This document shows positions 43,621 to 52,332 of a DNA stretch of 64,000 bases, one piece after another. Made by a program: the position numbers and the translations under genes. How positions within the stretch are numbered: the stretch's first letter is position 1; each line of letters opens with the position of its first letter. This DNA is from Sphingomonas sp. G-3-2-10 (GTDB taxonomy: Bacteria; Pseudomonadota; Alphaproteobacteria; Sphingomonadales; Sphingomonadaceae), in assembly GCF_012927115.1 (NCBI RefSeq), contig NZ_JABBFY010000001.1:3210588-3274587 (forward strand), given 5' to 3'. The notes beneath the pieces are model-generated. The model was given only the letters and a program-made list of their open reading frames with translations. It did not search any database and was not told the DNA's origin.

Positions 43621-44286
43621 CTATTTGGCCAGCGACGGGAATGCCGCCCGGAATGCTGCCACCTTGGGCTTGTCCCAGCGCACGATGTACGGATGGCTCG
43701 GATTCCGCCGCGCGAAATCCTGATGATAGGCCTCGGCGGGGTAGAACTGGCCCGTCTCGACCCGCGTGGCGATCGGCCTGGGATAGACCTTCGCGGCATT
43801 GAGCTGGCCGATATAGGCGCCCGCAACCTGCCGCTGCGCCGGGCTTTGCGGGAAGATCGCCGAGCGATAGCTCGGCCCTTCGTCGGGCGTCTGACGGTTC
43901 AACTGGGTCGGATCGTGCGCGACCGAGAAATAGATTTGCAGCAGCGTGCCATAGCTGACCTTCGACGGATCATAGACGATGCGGATCGCCTCGGCATGGC
44001 CGGTCCGCTCGCTCGAGACCTGATCATAGGTCGCGGTCGCCTTGGTGCCGCCGGCATAGCCCGTCGTGACCGACTGGACGCCCTTCACGCCTTCGAACAC
44101 GGCTTCCATGCCCCAGAAACAGCCGCCGGCGAACACCGCCGCCTGAAGGCCGCTGGCGGTCACGTCGACGCGCGGCGGGGGAATCGAGACGGCGCGCTCG
44201 GCAGAGACGGCGGGCGCGCCGCTCGCTGCGAGAGCGGCAAGACCCGCCGCGGCGGCAAGGGTGAGAGCGAATTTCCTCATCGACAC
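43621..44286 (-). CDS. msrA: Periplasmic peptide methionine-(S)-S-oxide reductase MsrA
   Basis: 221 residues with a Sec signal peptide (MRKFALTLAAAAGLAALAASGAPAVSA). The catalytic motif is VFAGGCFWGMEAVFEGVKGV, and YDQVSSERTGHAEAIRIVYDP plus the PVATRVETG-like (here PIATRVETGQFYPAEAYHQ) segment follow. It reduces S-epimer methionine sulfoxide in exported proteins. MsrB at 34.7 kb lacks a signal, so repair in the periplasm may rely on this enzyme alone. Confidence 0.93.
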   Translation of the reverse strand: MSMRKFALTLAAAAGLAALAASGAPAVSAERAVSIPPPRVDVTASGLQAAVFAGGCFWGMEAVFEGVKGVQSVTTGYAGGTKATATYDQVSSERTGHAEAIRIVYDPSKVSYGTLLQIYFSVAHDPTQLNRQTPDEGPSYRSAIFPQSPAQRQVAGAYIGQLNAAKVYPRPIATRVETGQFYPAEAYHQDFARRNPSHPYIVRWDKPKVAAFRAAFPSLAK

Positions 44287-44364
44287 ATCCCCGAAAGCTT
44301 CACGACTCCATAGATCGTGACGCTTCCGGCGGATGCAAGGAGTCTTGTCGAGGCTGGCACCGCA

Positions 44365-44389
44365 GCCGGTTCAGCGAGGCCGAACCGGC
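44365..44389. repeat. Palindrome of the GGTTCAGC family
   Basis: GCCGGTTC at 44365-44372 pairs with GAACCGGC at 44382-44389, with an A-C mismatch and inner GC-GAG-GC. It shares the core CCGGTTCAGCGA with the hairpin at 50999. It lies between msrA and aspC. Confidence 0.6.
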
Positions 44390-44397
44390 AAAACCAC

Positions 44398-45633
<1,236 letters not shown>

Positions 45634-47397
45634 TTACGTCGCGATGTTGCGATGCGCAAATGTAACGGCGGATACGAGTCCGCGCAGGGCATTGCCGATA
45701 AAGAAGCCCGATTCGAGATCGGCGGGCCTCAGGTCGCCTTCGACTGCCCTGCCCGTCTCGATCAGTTCGGCGCGCAAGACGCCGGGCAGCAGCCCGCGCG
45801 ACAGCGGCGGCGTCACCAGCACGCCGTTTCGCTCAACGAAGATCGAGGTGAAGCTGCCTTCGGTCAGGTAGCCGTCCGCGTCGGTGTAGATCGTCTCGAA
45901 CGCGCCGGGCACGCGCGTGTAAAGGCTGCGGCGGCTGGTCTTGTGCGCCAGGCGGAAGTCGTCCGGCGCAACTTCTATTCGGGTGATCGCGACCTGTACC
46001 GGCCCCTCGGGCACTGCCGGCATCGGCGCGATTCCGATCGCGATCGCCCCCGAACGCGCCAGAAGCAGCCTTACCCGCGACGCTTCGCGCAACCGGAAGG
46101 TCGCCGCCTGCAGTTCGTTGCGCACGCCATGCCGGTCGAACTCGAACCCGAACAGTTGCGCGCTGGCCTTCATCCGGGCGAGGTGGCGCTCGAGCAGCGC
46201 GATGCCCGACTCGGGATCGAACGCCATCGTCTCGATCAGGTCGAACGGACTCTCGTCCTTGGTCACGAACGCGCCCTTGGCGAGGCACTCGTCCCATTCC
46301 TCCTGCACCCGCGAATCCGCGACGACGCCCGATCCGAGGCCCAGCATCGCGGTGTCGCTGGTGGCGTCCACGGTCAGCGTCCGGATCGCGACGTTGAACA
46401 TCGCGTCGCCGCACTTGCCATCCTGGGCGGCGTCGATCCGCCCGATCGAGCCGGTATAGACGTTGCGCGCCGCACCCTCGACTTCGCCGATGATCTGCAT
46501 CGCCCGCACCTTGGGTGCGCCGGTGATCGATCCGCATGGAAAGATGGCCTGCAGGGCATCGATCGCGTCCAGTCCCTCATCCAGTTCGGCCGTGATGGTC
46601 GAAACCATCTGATGCACGGTCGGATATTGCTCAACGCTGAAGAGCTTGGGTACCTGTACGCTGCCTGCGCGCGCGACGCGACTCAGATCGTTGCGCATCA
46701 GGTCGACGATCATCAGGTTCTCGGCGCGCTGCTTGGGATCGTCGCGCAGTTCGTCGGCCAGCCGCTGGTCCTCGGCTTCGGTCTCGCCGCGCAGGGCAGT
46801 GCCCTTCATCGGCTTCGCGGTCAGGACACCGCCTTCGACCGCGAAGAACAGCTCGGGCGAGAAGGACAGCAGCCATTGGTCGCCCGTCGCCACCAGCGCG
46901 CCATAGCCTGCCGCCGCGCGGCTGCGAATAAGCGCATAGAGCGACGCCGGCGATCCCGCCCAGCGGACTCCGGCGCGGAAGGTCAGGTTCGCCTGATAGA
47001 TGTCGCCGGCTTCGATCAGCTCGATGACGCGCGCGAACTGCTCGCCATATCGGGCGCGTGAAATCCGCGGCTCGGGTGTCCCCGCCCAGGCGCCGGCGGG
47101 GTCGGGCAGCAGCGCCGCCGCGTCGACCGTCCGATAGCCTTCGAACAGGCCGAACCACAGGCGCGGCGTCGCGCCGCCCGGAGGTTGCGGCCATGCGCGG
47201 GGTTCGAACGCCGCGCTGGCCTCGTAGGTCAGGAACCCCGCTGCATCGAGCCCGCTGGCGCGGATCCGCTCCAGCGCGGCGCGAACCTCATCCTCGCCCT
47301 GCGCGGTGACGATCTCGACCGGGTCGGCATAGAGCCGCGCGCCCGCGCCGTCCGGCCGTGCATCGTCGAGCAGTACGAAAGGAGGGGCAGGCAACAT
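45634..47397 (-). CDS. pabB: Aminodeoxychorismate synthase component I fused to 4-amino-4-deoxychorismate lyase
   Basis: 587 residues. The first 390 are a PabB/TrpE-type chorismate-binding domain with KPMKGTALRGE (the PxKGT lysine of PabB), IVDLMRNDLSRVARAGSVQVP and CGSITGAPKVRAMQII. The remainder is a class IV aminotransferase-fold lyase (PabC) with ITRIEV-type strand, YTRVPGAFETIYTDADGYLTEGS and VTPPLSRGLLPG. Together they convert chorismate to p-aminobenzoate for folate. The fusion joins two consecutive steps. The PLP lysine appears to be in HKTSRR. Confidence 0.92.
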   Translation of the reverse strand: MLPAPPFVLLDDARPDGAGARLYADPVEIVTAQGEDEVRAALERIRASGLDAAGFLTYEASAAFEPRAWPQPPGGATPRLWFGLFEGYRTVDAAALLPDPAGAWAGTPEPRISRARYGEQFARVIELIEAGDIYQANLTFRAGVRWAGSPASLYALIRSRAAAGYGALVATGDQWLLSFSPELFFAVEGGVLTAKPMKGTALRGETEAEDQRLADELRDDPKQRAENLMIVDLMRNDLSRVARAGSVQVPKLFSVEQYPTVHQMVSTITAELDEGLDAIDALQAIFPCGSITGAPKVRAMQIIGEVEGAARNVYTGSIGRIDAAQDGKCGDAMFNVAIRTLTVDATSDTAMLGLGSGVVADSRVQEEWDECLAKGAFVTKDESPFDLIETMAFDPESGIALLERHLARMKASAQLFGFEFDRHGVRNELQAATFRLREASRVRLLLARSGAIAIGIAPMPAVPEGPVQVAITRIEVAPDDFRLAHKTSRRSLYTRVPGAFETIYTDADGYLTEGSFTSIFVERNGVLVTPPLSRGLLPGVLRAELIETGRAVEGDLRPADLESGFFIGNALRGLVSAVTFAHRNIAT

Positions 47398-47461
47398 GCC
47401 CAGCCCGAATGCAGCGCGCGGGCGGTTGCCGCAACCCCATGTTGCTGCCTATCTGCCGGGC

Positions 47462-48148
47462 ATGTCGAGTTCGCCGCAAAACCCGCCCGCCAATCCGCCC
47501 ATGCGCGCTGCTGTCGTGCCGGTCACGCCGCTCCAGCAGAATTGCACCCTGTTGTGGTGCACCGAAACGAAGAAGGGCGCGTTCGTCGATCCCGGCGGCG
47601 ATCTGGAAAAGCTGCGCGCCGCCGCGAAGCACCATGACGTCACCATCGAAAAAATCCTCGTGACTCATGGACATATCGACCATTGCGGCGCGGCGGGCGA
47701 GTTTGCGAAGGAGCTTGGCGTGCCGATCGAGGGGCCGCACGAGGGCGATCGCTTCTGGATCGCGCGGCTCGAGGATGACGGCCGCAAATATGGCGTGCGC
47801 GGTACCCCGTTCGAGCCCGATCGCTGGCTGGTCAACGGCGATCGGGTGACCGTCGGCAATCTCGTGCTCGACGTCTATCATTGCCCCGGCCACACGCCCG
47901 GTCATGTCGTGTTCCACCACGCCCCGTCGAAATTCGCGACGGTGGGCGACGTGCTGTTCCAGGGATCGATCGGCCGCACCGATTTCCCGATGGGCAATCA
48001 TCAGGACCTGCTCGACGCCATCGTCACGCGGCTATGGCCGCTGGGCGGCGAGACCGTGTTCGTTCCCGGACACGGTCCCCTGAGCAATTTCGCCCATGAA
48101 CGGCGGACGAATCCCTATGTCGCCGATTCGGTGCTCGCCCAAGCCTAG
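47462..48148 (+). CDS. MBL-fold metallo-hydrolase (YcbL / glyoxalase II-like)
   Basis: About 228 residues. Metallo-beta-lactamase metal ligands are HGHIDHCGAAGE, CPGHTPGHVV and VPGHGP. VDPGGDLEKL and QNCTLLWC near the start are those of the YcbL group, similar to glyoxalase II. The ATG at 47462 is my choice; 47501 (MRAAVVPV) also fits the family start. The divergent neighbour pabB begins 64 bases away. Its stop shares a CTAG with the MAPEG gene. Confidence 0.85.
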   Translation: MSSSPQNPPANPPMRAAVVPVTPLQQNCTLLWCTETKKGAFVDPGGDLEKLRAAAKHHDVTIEKILVTHGHIDHCGAAGEFAKELGVPIEGPHEGDRFWIARLEDDGRKYGVRGTPFEPDRWLVNGDRVTVGNLVLDVYHCPGHTPGHVVFHHAPSKFATVGDVLFQGSIGRTDFPMGNHQDLLDAIVTRLWPLGGETVFVPGHGPLSNFAHERRTNPYVADSVLAQA

Positions 48149-48543
48149 TTCAGCGAGAGCCAGATCCACGGCGCGCTGATCGCCAGCACGCCCAGGCCGA
48201 TCATGGTCAGCATCGTCGTCGCGATTCCGATCATGCGGCCGGGCATCCAGCCGTCCATCCCGAACGCGTGGCAGATTCGCCCGGCGATAAAGGCGATGGC
48301 GATCACCCACAACCATCCGCGCGTGCCCGCCGCCAGCTCGATCAGGCCGATCAGGATCAGCACGATCGGCACATATTCGGCGAAATTCAGCTGCGCGCGC
48401 ATCCGCGCCATCAGCTTTTCGTTGCCGCCGTCGCCGATCGAGATCTTCTCGGTGGTGCGGACCCGGCCGATACGGATGCCGAGCCAGGTGTTGATGAGCG
48501 CGGCGGCTCCCGCGGCGCTGAGCGTGACAGGCAACAAGATCAT
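48145..48543 (-). CDS. MAPEG-family membrane protein
   Basis: 132 residues with four membrane helices. Conserved marks are LLPVTLSAAGAAALINTWLGIRIGRVR, MRAQLNFAEYVPIVLILIGLIELAAG and GRICHAFGMDG with the Arg/His-rich segment seen in MAPEG proteins. The family includes glutathione transferases and leukotriene C4 synthase; bacterial members are little studied. It converges on the MBL gene. Confidence 0.88.
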   Translation of the reverse strand: MILLPVTLSAAGAAALINTWLGIRIGRVRTTEKISIGDGGNEKLMARMRAQLNFAEYVPIVLILIGLIELAAGTRGWLWVIAIAFIAGRICHAFGMDGWMPGRMIGIATTMLTMIGLGVLAISAPWIWLSLN

Positions 48544-48749
48544 TATAAACTCCCCCTCTCCCGAGGGTTCCGGCTTGCCACGGGCTTCTCAGCCTTGCAA
48601 CGCGGCGAAGAATCGGTATAGGCGCTCGCTCGCTTCGTGACCTGTCCACTGGTCCGGCGAGCGATCGGCTTTGCCGTCGCTTGTCCGAAGAACCCCGTGG
48701 GCGTATCGCGACCTGAGTTTTGCTGTAGTTTTCGAAGAAGGTTGCCGAA

Positions 48750-48929
48750 ATGGCCGTTCCCAAGAGAAAAACCTCGCCGTCGCGGCGTGGCATGCGCCGG
48801 GCGCACGATGCGCTGTCGGTCGAGGCGTTCCAGGAGTGCCCGAATTGCGGCGAACTCAAGCGTCCGCACGTGCTGTGCGGCGCCTGCGGCCATTATAACG
48901 GCCGCGAGATCCTCTCCGTCGAGGCTTGA
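48750..48929 (+). CDS. rpmF: 50S ribosomal protein L32
   Basis: 59 residues ([20 protein letters not shown]), followed by a zinc ribbon [21 protein letters not shown] with two CxxC pairs, so this is the zinc-type C+ form. The basic N-terminus and [16 protein letters not shown] are diagnostic of L32. It leads the rpmF-plsX-fabH-ihfA-merR cluster common in alphaproteobacteria. It is too short for many gene finders but unmistakable. Confidence 0.97.
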   Translation: MAVPKRKTSPSRRGMRRAHDALSVEAFQECPNCGELKRPHVLCGACGHYNGREILSVEA

Positions 48930-48952
48930 GCCGAAAACGGGGGGCTGACAGC

Positions 48953-49984
48953 ATGACAAAACCCTCGCGAATCGCCGTCGATGCGATGGGCGGCGATGAG
49001 GGGATAGCCGTGATGCTGGCCGGCGTGGCGGCTGCGCGCCGTCGCTACGAGGGGATGCAATTCTACCTCGTCGGCGACGAAGCGCAGATCCGCGAAGGTC
49101 TGAAGACTCATCCCAACCTGACGGCCGCGTCGGAGATCGTCCACGCGCCCGAAGTCGTGTCCTCGGAAGACAAGCCGAGCGCGGCGATTCGGCGCGCCAA
49201 GACCACGTCGATGGGAATCGCCATCGATCTGGTGAAGCAGGGCAAGGCCGGCGCCGCCGTCTCCTCGGGCAATACCGGCGCGCTGATGGCGATGGCCAAG
49301 CTGTCGCTGCGCACGATGAAGGGTATCGATCGCCCCGCGCTTGCCGCGCTGATGCCCAGCTTGGGCGAAAACGATACGGTCATGCTCGATCTCGGCGCGA
49401 ATACCGAAGTCGATGCGCGCAATCTCGTCCAGTTCGCGGTGATGGGCGCCGCCTATGCGCGCACCGCGCTCGATCTGGAGCGTCCCCGCGTCTCGCTGCT
49501 CAACATCGGCACCGAAGAGATGAAGGGCACCGAGAATATCCGCGAAGCCGCCGCCGCGCTGCGGGGGGCTGGCCATCTGCGACTCGATTTCCGGGGCTTC
49601 ATCGAAGGCAACAAGCTGTCGCGCGGCGAAACCGACGTGATCGTGTGCGACGGATTCTCCGGCAATATCGCGCTCAAGACGGTCGAGGGCACCGCGCGCT
49701 TCGTGGCGGACCTGCTCAAGCGCGCCTTCACCAGCTCGACTCGCTCGAAGATCGGCTTCCTGATCTCGCGGCCCGCCACCGAATTGCTCCGTCACCATCT
49801 CGATCCGAACAATCACAATGGCGCGGTCTTTCTCGGCCTGAACGGCATTGTCGTGAAGAGCCACGGCAGCGCCAACGAGACCGGCGTCGCCACGGCGATT
49901 GGATTTGCGGCCAAGATGCTTCAGGACGATCTGATACGGCGGATTGCCGAGGATCTCGGCAAGTTCGAAGCCAAAGCGGCATAA
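48953..49984 (+). CDS. plsX: Phosphate acyltransferase PlsX
   Basis: 343 residues. PlsX makes acyl-phosphate from acyl-ACP for phospholipid synthesis. Typical are RIAVDAMGGDEGI at the start, VSSGNTGALMAMA, MLDLGANTEVD and GLNGIVVKSHGSAN. The ATG at 48953 follows the rpmF stop by 23 bases. With fabH it forms a lipid-synthesis pair. Confidence 0.95.
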   Translation: MTKPSRIAVDAMGGDEGIAVMLAGVAAARRRYEGMQFYLVGDEAQIREGLKTHPNLTAASEIVHAPEVVSSEDKPSAAIRRAKTTSMGIAIDLVKQGKAGAAVSSGNTGALMAMAKLSLRTMKGIDRPALAALMPSLGENDTVMLDLGANTEVDARNLVQFAVMGAAYARTALDLERPRVSLLNIGTEEMKGTENIREAAAALRGAGHLRLDFRGFIEGNKLSRGETDVIVCDGFSGNIALKTVEGTARFVADLLKRAFTSSTRSKIGFLISRPATELLRHHLDPNNHNGAVFLGLNGIVVKSHGSANETGVATAIGFAAKMLQDDLIRRIAEDLGKFEAKAA

Positions 49985-49993
49985 GGCAAAGCA

Positions 49994-50965
49994 ATGACGT
50001 TGCGTTCGGTCATCATCGGTACGGGCACTGAGCTTCCGGCCCGCCGCGTCTCCAATGCGGAGCTCGCGCAGACCGTCGACACCACCGACGAGTGGATCGT
50101 CGAGCGCACCGGCATCAAGTTCCGCCACATCGCGTCGCCCGATGAAACCACCGGTACGCTGGCGACCGGTGCGGCAAAGGCGGCGCTGGCCGCTGCGGGG
50201 CTCGCGGCGCAGGAAATCGATCTGATCGTGCTGGCCACCGCCACGCCGGACCAGACCTTCCCCGCCACCGCGACCAAGGTGCAGGCCGCGCTCGGCATCG
50301 ACGATTGCGTCGCGTTCGACGTGGCGGCGGTGTGCTCGGGCTTCCTCTACGCGCTGCAGGTTGCCGATTCGATGATTCGCGCCGGCGCGGCGCGTCACGC
50401 GCTGGTGATCGGCGCCGAGACGTTCAGCCGCATCCTCGACTGGGAGGATCGCGGCACCTGCGTCCTGTTCGGCGATGGCGCGGGCGCAATCGTGCTCCAG
50501 GCGCAGGAATCGGACGAATCGGCAGGCCGCGGCATCCTCGCCACCAGGCTTCACGCCGATGGGCGTCACAACGAACTCCTCTATGTCGATGGCGGCCCCT
50601 CGACGACGGGCACCGTCGGCAAGCTGCGGATGAAGGGCCGCGAGGTCTTCCGCCATGCCGTGGTCAATCTCGCCTCGGTGATGGAAGAATCGCTCGCCGC
50701 AGCCGGTCTCCAGCCTTCCGATGTCGACTGGGTCGTGCCGCATCAGGCCAATGCCCGCATCCTCGACGCCACCGCACGCAAGCTGAACCTCGACTCGAAC
50801 AAGGTGATCGTGACGGTCGACCAGCACGCCAATACTTCCGCCGCATCGGTCCCGCTGGCGCTCGACACCGCGGTGCGCGACGGCCGGATCAAGCAGGGCG
50901 ACCTGCTGGTGCTGGAGGCGATGGGCGGCGGCTTTACCTGGGGCGCGGCGGTCGTTCGTTTTTGA
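49994..50965 (+). CDS. fabH: 3-oxoacyl-ACP synthase III (KAS III)
   Basis: 323 residues. Starts fatty acid synthesis by condensing acetyl-CoA with malonyl-ACP. The catalytic Cys is in [12 protein letters not shown] (Cys114); His and Asn follow in [10 protein letters not shown] and [32 protein letters not shown] is the family N-terminal signature. Separated from plsX by nine bases. Confidence 0.96.
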   Translation: MTLRSVIIGTGTELPARRVSNAELAQTVDTTDEWIVERTGIKFRHIASPDETTGTLATGAAKAALAAAGLAAQEIDLIVLATATPDQTFPATATKVQAALGIDDCVAFDVAAVCSGFLYALQVADSMIRAGAARHALVIGAETFSRILDWEDRGTCVLFGDGAGAIVLQAQESDESAGRGILATRLHADGRHNELLYVDGGPSTTGTVGKLRMKGREVFRHAVVNLASVMEESLAAAGLQPSDVDWVVPHQANARILDATARKLNLDSNKVIVTVDQHANTSAASVPLALDTAVRDGRIKQGDLLVLEAMGGGFTWGAAVVRF

Positions 50966-50974
50966 TTGATGACT

Positions 50975-51019
50975 GCGGCACCTGCCCGGTGCCGCAACCG
51001 GTTCAGCGAAGCTGAACCG
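50975..51019. repeat. Two hairpins downstream of fabH
   Basis: GCGGCAC (50975-50981) pairs with GTGCCGC (50989-50995). Next, CGGTTCAGC (50999-51007), loop GAA, pairs with GCTGAACCG (51011-51019). The second belongs to the same family as 44365-44389. Confidence 0.65.
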
Positions 51020-51147
51020 CACAAAGATGATTCGGCGAGACGAGAGACAGTCGCGCCCGATTGTTACAGCATAGTAATGTTCCCATTTGCGGGCCGTGCA
51101 CAATCTGTTAGATCGTGCATTGCAGTTCCAACAGGAGAACGCCGATC

Positions 51148-51447
51148 ATGGCCGACGCCGGCACGCTGACCAGGGCCGACCTGGCCGAATCGCTGCATCG
51201 CGAAGTCGGTCTGTCGCGGGCTGACGCGGCACGGCTGGTCGAGCAAATTCTCGGCCATATGTGCGAAGCCCTGTCGAAGGGCGAGAACGTCAAGATTTCC
51301 GGCTTCGGCAGCTTCATCCTGCGCGACAAGGGCGAGCGGGTGGGCCGAAATCCCAAGACGGGCGTCGAAGTTCCGATCGCTCCGCGTCGCGTGCTTACCT
51401 TCCGGGCCAGCCAGATGATGCGCGATCGCATCGTCTCGGCCGGCTGA
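51148..51447 (+). CDS. ihfA: Integration host factor alpha subunit
   Basis: 99 residues of the HU/IHF fold: [57 protein letters not shown] with the beta-arm Pro motif [11 protein letters not shown], and [17 protein letters not shown] bends DNA in replication initiation, recombination and promoter assembly. AGGAG precedes the ATG. The plsX-fabH-ihfA-merR order supports the call. Confidence 0.94.
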   Translation: MADAGTLTRADLAESLHREVGLSRADAARLVEQILGHMCEALSKGENVKISGFGSFILRDKGERVGRNPKTGVEVPIAPRRVLTFRASQMMRDRIVSAG

Positions 51448-51457
51448 CGGTGTCACG

Positions 51458-51799
51458 ATGCCAGCGCCCAAGGCCGCTGGCGCGCTGCGCACGATAGGGG
51501 AATTGGCCGAAGAGATCGGCCGGCCTCAGCACATCCTTCGCTATTGGGAAACGCGGTTCCCGCAACTGCGTCCGCTCACCCGTGCGGGCAATCGCCGTTA
51601 TTACCGCCCTGAAGACGTCGCGCTGGTGAAGCGAATCCATGATCTGCTGACCAACGAAGGCTATACGATTCGCGGCGTGCAGAAATTGCTGGCTGCGGAG
51701 AAGGGTGGAAAGACGCCATCGCCCAAGGCCTTTTCGGCCGGCAGTCTCGAATCGATCCGCGAATCGCTGGTGAAGGCGCTCGAGGACGACGAAGGCTAG
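51458..51799 (+). CDS. MerR-family transcriptional regulator
   Basis: 113 residues. The winged helix-turn-helix is LRTIGELAEEIGRPQHILRYWETRFPQLRPLTRAGNRRYYRPEDV, followed by the short coiled coil of the family (VKRIHDLLTNEGYTIRGVQKLLA). No metal-binding cysteines are present. MerR-like proteins after ihfA are widespread in alphaproteobacteria. Its target is unknown. Stop shares a CTAG with sixA. Confidence 0.88.
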   Translation: MPAPKAAGALRTIGELAEEIGRPQHILRYWETRFPQLRPLTRAGNRRYYRPEDVALVKRIHDLLTNEGYTIRGVQKLLAAEKGGKTPSPKAFSAGSLESIRESLVKALEDDEG

Positions 51800-52332
51800 T
51801 CTTTCCCCGGGCCCAATGCGGGATCGAGATCGCGCGGACGGGTGAAGCGAATCAGTTCGCCCTTGCCGGGCTTCACGCCTTCCCAATTATCAGTGTCGAA
51901 ACGCATCTCGGCGAGGCTGGCGGTGGGGAATTTGATCTCGACATCGTCGCGCAGCGGCACCCCGTCGGGCACCAGTGTCAGCACCAGCTCCTCCAGCCCG
52001 GGATTATGCCCCGCCAGCAGCACGTGATTCGCGCCTTCTGGCAATTCGAGGATCAGATCGAGCAACGTCGCGGTCGAGGCGAGATAGATGCGCTGGTCCC
52101 ATGCCGGGGCGAGGTCGCTGCCATAGCCCTGCCCGACATGGTCGAGCGTTTCGACCACGCGAACCGCCGGCGAGGCGATGACATGGTCGAATTCCAGCCC
52201 GATCGCCTTCATGTAGCGGCCGACCGCCACCGCCGCGCGCTGGCCCTTGGGATTCAACGGCCGATCGAAGTCGCGCGCGACCGGATCGTCCCATCCCGAT
52301 TTGGCGTGTCGCAGCAAGGTGAGCGTCTTCAT
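51796..52332 (-). CDS. sixA: SixA-type phosphohistidine phosphatase
   Basis: 178 residues of the histidine phosphatase superfamily. RHG motif as LTLLRHAKSGWDDP, then DFDRPLNPKGQRAAVAVGR, DHVIASPAVRVVETLD and LAGHNPGLEELVLTL. E. coli SixA dephosphorylates phosphohistidine on NPr of the nitrogen PTS; this fits the EIIA-Ntr gene in the window, though a link is only inferred. It overlaps the helicase gene by four bases. Confidence 0.88.
   Translation of the reverse strand: MKTLTLLRHAKSGWDDPVARDFDRPLNPKGQRAAVAVGRYMKAIGLEFDHVIASPAVRVVETLDHVGQGYGSDLAPAWDQRIYLASTATLLDLILELPEGANHVLLAGHNPGLEELVLTLVPDGVPLRDDVEIKFPTASLAEMRFDTDNWEGVKPGKGELIRFTRPRDLDPALGPGKD

Noticed and set aside
48893..51103. 736-codon minus frame opposite plsX and fabH
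   Set aside because: Antisense frame of strongly conserved genes; no domain, biased composition.
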